Virus record (IMG/VR): IMGVR_UViG_3300038660_000262
Coordinates: 1 to 49,541 of that record
Length of the DNA stretch: 49,541 nucleotides
Origin: a virus
Direction: 5' to 3' (one strand)
The notes beneath the pieces are model-generated. The model had not been told where the DNA came from. It saw only the letters and a list, made by a program, of their open reading frames with translations, and ran no database searches. Shown piece after piece: positions 7,820 through 17,700 of this stretch (the first letter of the stretch is position 1; every line of letters begins with the position of its first letter). The translations under genes and the position numbers were made by a program.

Positions 7820-9066
7820 ATGGCATGGTGTCACGTCCCCAGCACGGATTGTCCCTCTGCGCAGGCGGCGGAGGCCTTGATCTGGGCCTCATGCTCGCCG
7901 AGCCCGGCTATCACACCCGCGCCTTTGTCGAATGGGAGGACTGGCCCCGAACTGTCCTCGTTGCCGCCCTGCGCGCAGGGTATTTTGTACCCGCGCCAAT
8001 CTGGGACGATTTGCGCTCATTCGATGCCCGCCCCTTCCGCGGGGCCTTCGACACGGTGCTGGCCGGGTATCCCTGCCAGCCCTTCAGCGCAGCCGGAAAG
8101 CGTGGCGGTGCCAATGATCCCCGCCACCTCTGGCCAGAGGTTGCCCGCGTCGTCCGGGAATGCCGTCCCGAATGGGTGTTTCTCGAAAATGTCTCCGGGC
8201 ACGTCACCCTCGGCCTTGAGACCGTGCTGCGAGAGCTTTGGGACATGGGCTATACGCCTGCGGCAGGCCTGTTCAGCGCGGCGGAAGTCGGCGCGCCGCA
8301 CCAGCGCATGCGCGTCTTCATCCTGGCCCACGCCGATGAGCCTGCATCTGGGCACCGCGAGTTACAACCCAGCGGGCAACAGCGACTTTACTCGCAAGGC
8401 GGAAGCGCTGGCGCTGGACATCACCAACTGGTCGACACCGAAGGCGATGGATGGCGCGAAGGGTGGGCCCAGCCAGAGCTATGGCTCGGGCGGATCTCCA
8501 CCGCTGCCAGCGCAGGCGGCGCAATGGCAGACCCCGGTGGCCGACGATCAGGTCGACCGGCTGCGCGGCAAGATCAACAGCCGGGGCGAGCCCAAGCTGA
8601 GCGCGCAGGCGCTCCAGTGGCCGACACCGGCGGCACAAAACTGGAAGGGCAGCAGTCCGGCCAGCGTGACGCGGGCGGATGGCAAGTCCCGGATGGACAT
8701 CCTGCACTACCGGGCCGAACAGGGCTTCACCCACCCGGACCCGGTGATCGGGATGCATGGGCAGCGATCCTCGCCGCACGCCCCGATCTCGCGCCCGCTC
8801 TGGGCTTCAATGATTGCCTCGCATGGGCAGGCCGTCTCGCGGCGGATCCTGAAAGGCCGATCACGGCGGCGGCTGAACCCGCTCTTCGTCGGATGGCTGA
8901 TGGGATGGCCCATCGGGCACGCGCTCTGCGCCTGCTCGGCAACGGAGTTCACCCACTGGCAGCAGCACATGCGTGGCGCTCTCTCGCAGCTGCCCATGGC
9001 CTCGGGCCAGTGGATCTGGCGGCCGAGCGGGGAGCCGGAGGGCCCGGTGCAAATGAACCTCTTTGA
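7816..9066 (+). CDS. DNA cytosine-5 methyltransferase (phage Dcm-like)
   Basis: About 416 residues from GTG 7816 (GTGA overlap, GGGGA just upstream); ATG 7825 is an alternative. The N-terminal catalytic half has motif I (SLCAGGGGLDLG), motif IV (GYPCQPFS, nucleophile Cys), motif VI (ENV) and motif VIII (HQRMRVF). The C-terminus in this frame (RALRLLGNGVHPLAAAHAW) matches motif X. The middle, from about 8330, has repeats such as VADTGG seen in the variable regions of this phage family. The oddity is that from about 8330 onward third-position GC favours the +1 frame over this one, and that other frame also resembles phage methyltransferase C-termini. See the separate overlapping-frame entry. 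Expected role: self-modification of phage DNA against restriction. Confidence 0.75.
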   Translation: MNGMVSRPQHGLSLCAGGGGLDLGLMLAEPGYHTRAFVEWEDWPRTVLVAALRAGYFVPAPIWDDLRSFDARPFRGAFDTVLAGYPCQPFSAAGKRGGANDPRHLWPEVARVVRECRPEWVFLENVSGHVTLGLETVLRELWDMGYTPAAGLFSAAEVGAPHQRMRVFILAHADEPASGHRELQPSGQQRLYSQGGSAGAGHHQLVDTEGDGWREGWAQPELWLGRISTAASAGGAMADPGGRRSGRPAARQDQQPGRAQAERAGAPVADTGGTKLEGQQSGQRDAGGWQVPDGHPALPGRTGLHPPGPGDRDAWAAILAARPDLAPALGFNDCLAWAGRLAADPERPITAAAEPALRRMADGMAHRARALRLLGNGVHPLAAAHAWRSLAAAHGLGPVDLAAERGAGGPGANEPL

Positions 9067-9082
9067 AGGATTGCAGCCATGA
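8330..9082 (+). other. Overlapping +1 reading frame with coding signature
   Basis: In this frame I read WPTPMSLHLG, NWSTPK, QWQTPVAD, QWPTPAAQNWKG and finally NPLFVGWLMGWPIG and CSATEFTHW. W-x-TP repeats and an xxWLMGWP ending are, from memory, features of phage methyltransferase C-termini. Sampled windows near 8400, 8580 and 8880 have about 17 of 20 codons ending in G/C here, against 10-12 of 20 in the methyltransferase frame. Its stop overlaps the next gene's start as ATGA, as in the rest of this operon. There is no good start; an ATG near 8336 lacks a ribosome binding site. It may be reached by frameshifting, or the locus may hold a frameshift or sequencing error. Confidence 0.45.
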
Positions 9083-9732
9083 GCATGCAGGGACGGATTG
9101 GCCGCGCTGGTAGCGGACGGATCAAACGCGCGCTGGGCGTGCAGGCAGCGTTGGAATGGGCGTTCCGGGTGGAAAAGGCGCAGCTGGAACTTCCGCCGCT
9201 GAAGGATGTGGTTGAGGAGAACTTTGGGTTTGGCCTGGAATATGTCCTGATGCAACGCGCCGCGCTGGGCTGCAAGGTCGATGGCGGCCAGCACAAGATG
9301 GGCAGCTACACCCACGCGGATGCAGAGGTCATTGCCGCCACCGTCGCCGGGATGCCCGACAGTCTGGGTGGCATCCGCATGGCCATCCGCGTGGCCGAAC
9401 TGGCCCGCGCCGGGCTGACCCCGGACTGGATGCCGGGTGTCGTGCCGCGCTGCGTGCCGGTCGAGACGCGGCAAAATCAGCATGGCGTTCGGGCCGTGAC
9501 GGAAGTTGTCGGCACCGAGCGCGTGCTGACCCGGGGCAAATGGCGAACGGTCGAGGTTCTGGCCTGCCCGGTCACCTGGCGGCCGCATCCGGAACAGATC
9601 ACCTCCGCCCGTCGCGGCTATGAGGACTGGTGGCAGGCGCTGGATTGGGTGCGGGATGGGTTGGTGGCCGGGCGGATGCTGCGGGATGTCGCGGTGACGG
9701 CAGCGATGCCGAAGGTGCGGCCGTGGCGCTGA
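9079..9732 (+). CDS. Conserved-looking phage protein of unknown function
   Basis: 217 residues; the ATG overlaps the preceding frame's stop as ATGA. I recognise no domain. The N-terminus is basic (GRIGRAGSGRIKRALGVQ); the central part has a GGQHKMGSYTHADAE segment followed by helices. Position at the end of the early operon fits a late-early regulator or a DNA-metabolism accessory. High GC at third positions supports coding. Confidence 0.55.
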   Translation: MSMQGRIGRAGSGRIKRALGVQAALEWAFRVEKAQLELPPLKDVVEENFGFGLEYVLMQRAALGCKVDGGQHKMGSYTHADAEVIAATVAGMPDSLGGIRMAIRVAELARAGLTPDWMPGVVPRCVPVETRQNQHGVRAVTEVVGTERVLTRGKWRTVEVLACPVTWRPHPEQITSARRGYEDWWQALDWVRDGLVAGRMLRDVAVTAAMPKVRPWR

Positions 9733-9776
9733 CGCGTGCAGCGATCTCATCGGAAACCAGCCCTTGCCAAATGGCA

Positions 9777-9800
9777 TGTAACCTATATATATGTGTCACA
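9777..9800. promoter_or_regulatory. Palindromic operator/promoter of the RES toxin-antitoxin pair
   Basis: A 24-base dyad of the form TGT-N-AC-N2-ATATATAT-N2-GT-N-ACA, with 18 of 24 positions symmetric. It sits 12 nt before the antitoxin ATG at 9812 and contains the only TATA-like tract in the region, so promoter and operator probably coincide. Autorepression by the antitoxin is the usual arrangement. Confidence 0.5.
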
Positions 9801-9811
9801 GGAGATTTGCC

Positions 9812-10225
9812 ATGCAGTTTGCCACGATCGAACCTACCGCGTCCCGCCCGGACCTTCCCGTCATCACGGACGAGGAGGCTGCGGCCCTTGCGCGCACCAC
9901 CGTAAACCTGTTTCGCGTCTGGCAGCTCAGCGATATCGAGGCCCGCACCCTGCTGGGCGACATGGCCCAGCGCACATGGGCGCGCTGGAAGGATGGCAGC
10001 ATCGGCCGGATCGACCGTGACCTGCGGGCGCGCATGGCCATCCTGATGGGGATCCACAAAGGCCTGCGGTATCTCTTCACGGATCCCGCGCGCGGCTATG
10101 ATTGGATCAGGAAGCCAAACGCGGCCTTCAACGATCAAAGCGCGCTCGACGTCATGATGCGCGGCGAGATTACCGATCTGATCGACCTGCGCAGCTATCT
10201 GGACGCCGAACGTGGCGCGTGGTGA
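9812..10225 (+). CDS. Xre/MbcA/ParS-type antitoxin
   Basis: 137 residues from the ATG at 9812, with AGGAG 7 nt upstream (an in-frame ATG at 9791 lies inside the operator). The N-terminal half is an Xre-like helical domain (LFRVWQLSDIEARTLLGD, RTWARWKDG). The C-terminal half is the toxin-binding domain typical of RES partners: HKGLRYLFTDPARGYDWIRKPNAAFNDQSALDVMMRGEI. It should neutralise the RES toxin encoded next and repress the operon. The stop overlaps the toxin's GTG. Confidence 0.88.
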   Translation: MQFATIEPTASRPDLPVITDEEAAALARTTVNLFRVWQLSDIEARTLLGDMAQRTWARWKDGSIGRIDRDLRARMAILMGIHKGLRYLFTDPARGYDWIRKPNAAFNDQSALDVMMRGEITDLIDLRSYLDAERGAW

Positions 10226-10911
10226 CAGCACCGGTGCGTCACGTGATCTGGCCGCGCAGCGTCCGGATCATCCGCTCGATCTACCCGCCCATCGACCTGT
10301 TTGAGGATATTGCCGATCCCGCCGATTGGGAGGCATTGGCCTCCGCCGAGGCCAAGTTCAACCCACGCATCCGTGACAGTATCGGCGATCTCGCGAAGGT
10401 GCCGGTGGCCCGACGCGTCACAGGGTCCGGCGCAAGCTGGCTCATGGCCCCCTTTGTTCACTGCTCGCCGTTGCGGCCGGGGCGGTTCAGCGATGGCTCA
10501 TTCGGGCTTTACTACGCGGGCGACAGCACCGAGGTGGCGATTGCCGAGACCATCCATCACCACACGAAAACCATGCTGGCCACCGCCGAAGCCCCAGGCT
10601 GGACCTCGCAGTTCCGCGAGTTGATCGGGTCGGTCGACGCCGACATGGTTGACGTCACAGGGATGGCAGACCTGCTGGACCCCGACCACTATGGCCCCTC
10701 GCAGGTGTTCGGCGCCCAGCGCCGCGCAGCAGGCTCCAACGGCATCGCTTGGCCCAGCGTCAGGTTTTCGGGTGGCAACTGCATCGCCACATTCTGGCCG
10801 GATGTGGTGCCGATCCCGACGCAAGGCGCGCATTTTGCCTATCATTGGAGTGGAAGTGCCGTCGATTATGTCAAAAAACTGGATACAGGTCAGATCTTTG
10901 GCGTCTTTTAA
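10222..10911 (+). CDS. RES-domain toxin (NAD-degrading)
   Basis: 229 residues from GTG 10222, overlapping the antitoxin stop as GTGA. The RES family signatures are visible: RIIRSIYPP near the N-terminus, GRFSDGSFGLYYAGDSTEVAIAE in the centre (Arg, Tyr and Glu of the active site) and SVRFSGG with the late Ser. Known RES toxins degrade or phosphorolyse NAD+ and arrest growth. With the upstream antitoxin it forms a complete type II module that may stabilise the prophage or act in abortive infection. Length is normal for the family. Confidence 0.88.
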   Translation: MTAPVRHVIWPRSVRIIRSIYPPIDLFEDIADPADWEALASAEAKFNPRIRDSIGDLAKVPVARRVTGSGASWLMAPFVHCSPLRPGRFSDGSFGLYYAGDSTEVAIAETIHHHTKTMLATAEAPGWTSQFRELIGSVDADMVDVTGMADLLDPDHYGPSQVFGAQRRAAGSNGIAWPSVRFSGGNCIATFWPDVVPIPTQGAHFAYHWSGSAVDYVKKLDTGQIFGVF

Positions 10912-11076
10912 CATTGTGAGGCTTCTTGGTTCTATAGATCAGAACGATCAAAGATTGCAGCGCAGCCTTCTCACGCTTACGATGAAAATCAACTATGGCT
11001 GCCAAACGCCTAATTAGATTGATAAAAACGCCGTCACCATTGATCCGCCACGATAACAGGACTGCTGTAACCGCCC

Positions 11077-13467
11077 ATGAACCAATTTGCTCACAACAAG
11101 CTCGTCTCCTTTATTTGGTCTATCGCAGATGATTGCCTTCGCGACGTTTACGTCCGGGGAAAATATCGTGATGTCATCCTGCCGATGGTCGTGCTTCGTC
11201 GCCTTGACACACTTTTGGAACCCACCAAAGCCGAAGTTCTCGAAGAGGTCCGCTTTCAGAAAGACGAAATGAAGGCGACTGAGTTGGACGATGCGCCCCT
11301 CAAAGCGGCCTCCGGTTACGTGTTCTTCAACACCAGCAAATGGACGCTGAAGCGCCTGCACGCCACTGCGACCAACAACCAGCAAATCCTGCTGGCCAAC
11401 GTGGAGGATTATCTGAATGGCTTCAGTGACAACGTCAAAGAGATCATTTCTCGCTTCAAGCTGCTGGAGCAGATGCGGCACATGGCGGACAAACAGGTGC
11501 TGCTGGATGTACTCGAAAAGTTCATCTCACCCTACATCAACTTGACGCCGCACCAAGTCGAAGACCCCGACGGCAACACGCTCCCGGCGCTGAGCAACCT
11601 CGGCATGGGCTACGTTTTCGAAGAGTTGATCCGCAAGTTCAACGAAGAAAACAACGAAGAGGCGGGCGAACACTTTACCCCGCGCGAAGTGATCCATCTG
11701 ATGACGCACCTGATCTTTGACCCGATCAAGGATCGCCTGCCTCCAGTCATGACGATCTATGACCCTGCCTGCGGCAGCGGTGGCATGCTGACTGAATCGC
11801 AAAACTACGTCATTAACCCTGACGGCTTGATCAAGGCCACCGGAGATATTTACCTTTACGGCAAGGAAATCAACGACGAAACCTACGCGATCTGCAAATC
11901 TGATATGATGATCAAGGGCAACAACCCCGAGAACATCAGGGTCGGCTCCACCCTATCGACCGATGAATTTGCCGCGCATCGCTTCGATTTCATGCTCTCT
12001 AACCCACCCTATGGCAAAAGCTGGAACAGCGAACTCAAATACATCAAGGACGGCAAAGACGTCATCGATCCACGCTTTAAGGTCCAACTCGCTGATTACT
12101 GGGGCAATGTAGAGCCTCAAGACGCCACCCCTCGTTCCAGTGACGGCCAGTTGCTGTTCCTGATGGAGATGGTGGGCAAGATGAAGACTACCAAGGACAG
12201 CGCCATCGGCGCACGCATTGCCTCGGTGCACAACGGCTCCAGCCTGTTCACCGGCGATGCGGGCGGCGGCGAGTCTAACATCCGCCGCCATATCATCGAA
12301 AATGACATGCTGGACACCATCATCCAGCTGCCGAACAACCTATTCTATAACACCGGAATCACCACCTATATCTGGCTGCTGACCAATGCCAAACCCGCCG
12401 ACAGGCGGGGCCGCGTGCAGTTGATCGACGCCAATCTTCTGTTCCGCAAACTGCGCAAGAACCTTGGCGACAAGAATTGTGAATTCGCGCCCGAGCATAT
12501 TGATGCCATCACCAGCGCCTACCTTGCCTTCCAGCCGGTCGAACGCGCGCTGGACGGTAACGGTGATCCCACTGGCATCGCGGTGCAAATCTTTGACAAC
12601 ACCGATTTCGGTTATCACAAGGTCACTATCGAACGCCCCGACCGCCGCCGCGCCCAGTTCAGTGCCGAACGGCTGGCCCCCCTGCGCTTCGACAAATCTC
12701 TGCGGGAACCGATGGAGCATCTGTGGGAGACCCATGGCGATGCGGTTTATGAAGCGGGCTTCCTGAAAACCCAAGCCAAGGCAATTGTGGAGTGGTGTGA
12801 AGAACAAGGCATCGCCCTGAACGCCAAGGCCCGTGCCAAGCTAATCGATACCGCCAACTGGAAACGTCTGCGTGATTTGCTCGACCACGGCCACGCGCTG
12901 ATGCAAATCATCGGGACGGATGAGACCGCCGATTACAATGACTTCTGCGATCGCATGAACAAGGTGCTGAAGGCCCGCAAGATCAAGCTGTCGGCGACCG
13001 AGAAGAACGCGATCCTGAATGCCGTCAGCTGGTATGACGAACATGCAGAAAAGGTCATCGCCAAACGCGCCAAAATGACCAAACAGGAACTGGAGGATCT
13101 GACCGCCCATCTGGGCTGTGACGTGGGCGATCTGGCCGATTTTGGCTATTACCGCCAATCCGACGGTGCCTGGCTGACCTACGCGTCCAACGCAGACCTG
13201 CGCGATTCTGAGTCTGTGCCGCTGAAAGACAGCATCCACCGCTATTTCCGGGCCGAGGTGAAGCCCCATGTCGATGAGGCCTGGATCAACCTCGACACGG
13301 TCAAGATCGGGTATGAGATCAGCTTCAACAAATACTTCTACCGCCACAAACCCCTGCGGCGTCTGGACAAGGTAACGGCGGATATTCTGGCGCTGGAACA
13401 GCAGGCGGACGGGCTGATCTCGGATATTCTGGGGGTTCCGGTCGCAGCGCTGTCGGAGGTGGAATGA
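11077..13467 (+). CDS. hsdM: Type I restriction-modification system, methyltransferase subunit HsdM
   Basis: 796 residues. An N-terminal HsdM helical domain is followed by an N6-adenine methyltransferase: motif I PACGSGGM near residue 230 and motif IV NPPYG near 309. The protein is longer than the usual 500-550 residues; the C-terminal 300 residues (from about 500) are helical and probably contact HsdS and DNA, as in the larger HsdM subfamily. It modifies adenine in the bipartite site chosen by HsdS. The stop overlaps the hsdS start (ATGA), so the subunits are translationally coupled. No strong Shine-Dalgarno is seen before the ATG. The gene stands in the phage as cargo between the early operon and a terminator. 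Confidence 0.95.
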   Translation: MNQFAHNKLVSFIWSIADDCLRDVYVRGKYRDVILPMVVLRRLDTLLEPTKAEVLEEVRFQKDEMKATELDDAPLKAASGYVFFNTSKWTLKRLHATATNNQQILLANVEDYLNGFSDNVKEIISRFKLLEQMRHMADKQVLLDVLEKFISPYINLTPHQVEDPDGNTLPALSNLGMGYVFEELIRKFNEENNEEAGEHFTPREVIHLMTHLIFDPIKDRLPPVMTIYDPACGSGGMLTESQNYVINPDGLIKATGDIYLYGKEINDETYAICKSDMMIKGNNPENIRVGSTLSTDEFAAHRFDFMLSNPPYGKSWNSELKYIKDGKDVIDPRFKVQLADYWGNVEPQDATPRSSDGQLLFLMEMVGKMKTTKDSAIGARIASVHNGSSLFTGDAGGGESNIRRHIIENDMLDTIIQLPNNLFYNTGITTYIWLLTNAKPADRRGRVQLIDANLLFRKLRKNLGDKNCEFAPEHIDAITSAYLAFQPVERALDGNGDPTGIAVQIFDNTDFGYHKVTIERPDRRRAQFSAERLAPLRFDKSLREPMEHLWETHGDAVYEAGFLKTQAKAIVEWCEEQGIALNAKARAKLIDTANWKRLRDLLDHGHALMQIIGTDETADYNDFCDRMNKVLKARKIKLSATEKNAILNAVSWYDEHAEKVIAKRAKMTKQELEDLTAHLGCDVGDLADFGYYRQSDGAWLTYASNADLRDSESVPLKDSIHRYFRAEVKPHVDEAWINLDTVKIGYEISFNKYFYRHKPLRRLDKVTADILALEQQADGLISDILGVPVAALSEVE

Positions 13468-14750
13468 TGGAAGGGTTGGGGTTCAACACATACGACGCCT
13501 ACAAGGACAGCCATGCGAGCTGGCTTGGCGAAGTGCCTGCTGATTGGCAGGTCGGTCCCGGCCGGATTTGCGTATACGAGAACAAGAACAAAAACACAGG
13601 CATGAAGGAAAGCACCGTGCTTTCTCTCAGCTATGGTCGCGTCATTGTCAAAGACGAGGACAAGATGACCGGGCTGGTGCCGGAGAGTTATGAAACCTAT
13701 CAGATCGTTCAGCCCGGCGACATCATCATTCGCGGCACTGACCTTCAGAACGACGTCACCAGCCTTCGCACCGGGCTGGCCAAAGATCATGGCATCATCA
13801 CTTCGGCGTACATCAATCTTCGCCCTAAACCAAACGCCTACGCCGAGTTTCTGCACTACCTTTTGCATTCCTACGACGTGAAGAAGGTTTTCTACGGATT
13901 GGGCTCTGGCCTGCGCCAGAACCTTTCCTATGTTGACTTCAAGTATCTCACGATTCCGCTCCCCAGCCTTTCTGAACAGCGCGCCATCGTTGCGCTCCTT
14001 GATGACAAATGCGCCAAGATCGACGGGGCGGTGAAGATCAAGGAAGACCAGATCGCGCTGCTGCGCGAGCGTCGGCAAATCATCATCCAGGACGCCGTCA
14101 CCCGAGGCCTGAACCCCGACGTGCCGATGAAAGACAGCGGCGCAAGCTGGCTTGGCGAAGTGCCTGCTGATTGGCAGGTCGGTCCCGGCCGGATTTGCGT
14201 ATACGAGAACAAGAACAAAAACACAGGCATGAAGGAAAGCACCGTGCTTTCCCTCAGTTATGGTCGCGTCATTGTCAAAGACGAGGACAAGATGACCGGG
14301 CTGGTTCCCGAAAGTTACGAGACCTACCAGATCGTTCAGCCCGGCGACATCATCATTCGTGGCACCGACCTGCAGAACGACGTTACCAGCCTTCGCACTG
14401 GACTGGCCAAAGACCATGGCATCATCACTTCGGCCTATATCAATCTTCGCCCGAAGCCGAACGCCTATGCCGAGTTTCTGCACTACCTCTTGCATTCCTA
14501 CGATGTGAAGAAGGTTTTTTACGGACTGGGATCAGGCTTGCGCCAGAACCTCTCCTACGTCGACTTCAAGTATCTGACGATACCGTTGCCTAGCCTCACA
14601 GAGCAACGCGCAATAGTGGCGTTCCTCGACGAAGAGTCAGCCAAAATTGATCGCGGCATAGACATGATTAGACGCGAGATCGCCGCGCTCAAGGAATACA
14701 AAACCAGCCTGATCAACGCGGCCATCACCGGCAAGATCAAAGTCATTTAG
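13464..14750 (+). CDS. hsdS: Type I specificity subunit HsdS with duplicated identical recognition domain
   Basis: 428 residues, two target recognition domains (TRDs) separated by conserved helices. Residues 18-169 and 227-378 are identical over all 152 positions that I compared, including RTGLAKDHGIITSAYINL and SGLRQNLSYVDF. The helical regions differ: SEQRAIVALLDDKCAKID versus TEQRAIVAFLDEESAKID. Normal HsdS proteins have two different TRDs and an asymmetric target. Two equal TRDs in opposite orientation predict a symmetric bipartite target, in which both half-sites are the same sequence inverted. At DNA level the copies differ at roughly 38 of 456 positions, all synonymous. Coupled to hsdM by ATGA; hsdR follows 8 nt later. 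Confidence 0.93.
   Translation: MMEGLGFNTYDAYKDSHASWLGEVPADWQVGPGRICVYENKNKNTGMKESTVLSLSYGRVIVKDEDKMTGLVPESYETYQIVQPGDIIIRGTDLQNDVTSLRTGLAKDHGIITSAYINLRPKPNAYAEFLHYLLHSYDVKKVFYGLGSGLRQNLSYVDFKYLTIPLPSLSEQRAIVALLDDKCAKIDGAVKIKEDQIALLRERRQIIIQDAVTRGLNPDVPMKDSGASWLGEVPADWQVGPGRICVYENKNKNTGMKESTVLSLSYGRVIVKDEDKMTGLVPESYETYQIVQPGDIIIRGTDLQNDVTSLRTGLAKDHGIITSAYINLRPKPNAYAEFLHYLLHSYDVKKVFYGLGSGLRQNLSYVDFKYLTIPLPSLTEQRAIVAFLDEESAKIDRGIDMIRREIAALKEYKTSLINAAITGKIKVI
13515..14597 (+). repeat. Direct repeat encoding the two HsdS recognition domains
   Basis: Copy 1 is 13515-13970 and copy 2 is 14142-14597, offset 627 bp. The first ~105 bases are nearly identical; later parts carry frequent silent changes. 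By eye I count about 38 differences, none changing an amino acid. Confidence 0.85.
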
Positions 14751-14758
14751 GGGGCAGC

Positions 14759-17700
14759 ATGGTCAGCAACACACGCGAAATCGCACTCGAACAGGCCATT
14801 CAGAAACATCTGACTGGCCATACGGCGGAAGAGCTGGCAGGCCAACCCGCACCCGTGAGCGGTGGCCCCTATCGCATCGGCCTGCCCAGTGATTTCAACG
14901 CCCAGTTCGCCCTAGACACCGCGATGTTCTGGCAGTTTCTGCACGCGACACAGGGCAAGGAACTGGCCAAGCTGCAATCGCGCAACCCATCCGATTGGCA
15001 GGCCAAGATCCTTGAACGCTTTGATCGCATGATCAAGAAGAACGGCCTGCTGCATCTCCTGAAAAAGGGCCTCGACGTTGACGATGCGCATCTGACGCTG
15101 ATGTACCCCGCCCCGCTGGCCAGCTCTGCCGCCCGCGTGCATGAAAACTTCACCGCCAATATCTGGAGCATCACCCGCCAGGTCCGCTATAGCCAGACCA
15201 ATCCGCTGGAAGAGATCGACATGGTGCTGTTCCTGAACGGCATGCCTCTGATCACGGTGGAGTTGAAAAACGCCTGGACCGGCCAGACCGCCCGCTTTCA
15301 CGGCCAGAAGCAGTACCGCGAAGGCCGCGATGCCACCCAACCCCTGCTGCAGTTCGGCCGCGCGCTGGTGCATATGGCAGTGGACACCGACGAAGTGTTC
15401 ATGGCGACCAAGCTGGCCGGACCCTCCACCTTCTTCCTGCCGTTCAACAAGGGCCACAACAACGGCGAGGGCAACCCGCCCAATCCGAACGGCCACAAGA
15501 CCGCCTATCTGTGGGAAGAAGTGTTCCATCCCGCCAGCCTTGCGGGCATCATTCAGCATTTCGTGCTGCTGGAGGGCAAGGCCGCGGATCCGCTGGCAAA
15601 GAAATCGCTGATCTTCCCGCGCTATCAGCAGCTCGACGTCGTGCGGCGCCTGCTGGACCATGCGTCCACCAACGGTGTGGGACACAGCTATCTGATCCAG
15701 CATTCGGCGGGGTCTGGCAAATCGAATTCGATCACTTGGGCCGCGTATCAACTGATCGAAACCTATCCCCAAAGCACCAGCCTGCCCGGCGCGCGCGGTT
15801 TGGACCAGCCGCTGTTCGACTCTGTCATCGTGGTGACGGACCGCCGGTTACTGGACAAACAGCTGCGCGACAACATCAAGGATTTCTCCGAGGTCAAGAA
15901 CATAGTTGCCCCGGCGCTGCGGTCTTCCGACCTGAAATCGGCGCTGGAAAACGGCAAGAAGATCATCATCACGACGATTCAGAAGTTCCCGTTCATCATC
16001 GACGGCATTTCAGACCTGAGCGACAAGCGGTTCGCGGTGATCATCGACGAAGCGCACAGCGGCCAAAGCGGCCAGGCCCATGACAACATGAACCGTGCGA
16101 TGGGTGCAGGCGATGTGGACCCAGACGAGGACGATCCGCAAGACCGCATCCTGGCGGCGATGCAATCGCGCAAGATGCGCGGCAACGCGTCCTATCTGGC
16201 ATTTACCGCCACGCCCAAGGCGACGACGCTTGAGAAATTTGGCGAGCGGCAGCCGGATGGCAGCTTCGCGCCGTTTCACCTTTATAGCATGAAGCAGGCG
16301 ATCGAGGAGGGTTTTATCTTCAATGTGCTGGCCAACTACACGACCTACAAAAGCTATTACGAAATCCAGAAATCGGTGGAGGAGAACCCGCTTTTCGACA
16401 CCAAGAAGGCCCAGAAGAAGCTGCGCGCCTATGTCGAACGCAGCCAGCACACGATCAACACCAAGGCTGAGATCATGCTGGACCATTTCATCCCGCAGGT
16501 CGTGAACACCAAGAAACTGCGCGGTAAGGCCAAGGGGATGATCATCACCCAGAACATCGAAGCTGCGATCCGCTACTACAAGGCGGTGACCAAGCTGCTC
16601 GATGCCCAAGGGAACCCGTTCAAGGCGCTGGTCGCCTTTTCGGGCGAGAAGACCGTCGATGGCATGAAGTACACAGAGGCCGAGATGAACGGCTTCGCCG
16701 AAAGCGAAACGCGGGATAAATTCGACACGGACGAATACCGGCTGCTGATCGTGGCGAATAAGTATCTGACCGGGTTCGACCAGCCCAAACTGACCGCGAT
16801 GTACGTGGACAAGAAGTTGCAATTCGTGCTGGCCGTACAGGCGCTATCTCGTCTCAACCGTTCGGCCCCGAAGCTGGGCAAACGGACGGAGGATCTGTTC
16901 ATCCTCGACTTCTTCAACAGCGTCGATGACATTAAGACCGCCTTCGACCCCTTCTATACTGTGACCACACTGTCCGAAGCGACAGATGTCAACGTGTTGC
17001 ACGAGCTGAAGGACGCAATGGACCAAGTGGGCGTTTATGAGTGGCAGGAGGTCGAAGACTTCGTGACCCGGTATTTTGCCGGTGAAGATGCTCAGACCCT
17101 AAGCCCTGTCATCGATATTGCGGCCAATCGCTTCAACGCCGAATTAGAGCTGCCCGACCCCGAGAAGATCGACTTCAAGATCAAGGCAAAACAGTTCGTA
17201 AAGATCTATGGTCAGATGGCGTCGATCATACCATTTGAAGTGCTGGAATGGGAAAAACTTTTCTGGTTGCTGAAGTTTCTGATCCCAAAGCTCAAGATTA
17301 AGGATCCCAATCAAGACATGCTCGACGAGCTGCTGGAGGCCGTCGATCTGTCCTCGTATGGCCTGGAGCGCACCAAGCTGAACCATGAAATCGGTCTCGA
17401 CGCATCCGACACGGAACTGACGCCTCAAAATCCAAACCCGCGCGGCAACCGCGACGGTGATACGGAAACAGACCCATTGGATGAAATCATTCGCAGCTTC
17501 AACGAGCGGTGGTTTCAGGGCTGGAGCGCGACACCGGAAGAGCAACGGGTCAAATTTGTCAATATCGTCAATAGCATCCGTGCACACCCGGACTACACGG
17601 CCAAGTATGAGGACAATGCTGACCCCTTCAACCGTGGTCTAGCACTGGAGAAAATCCTGATGGACGTGATGCTGAAACGGCGGAAGGACGAACTGGAGCT

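Noticed and set aside
8707-9777. 356-codon reverse-strand open frame
   Set aside because: Shadow of forward-strand phage genes; His/Arg/Pro-rich translation with no domain and no ribosome binding site.
10930-10946. Inverted repeat GTTCT-N7-AGAAC between RES toxin and hsdM
   Set aside because: Short, no T tract, and the half-sites are inverted rather than direct as in the LexA box; too weak to call an operator or terminator.
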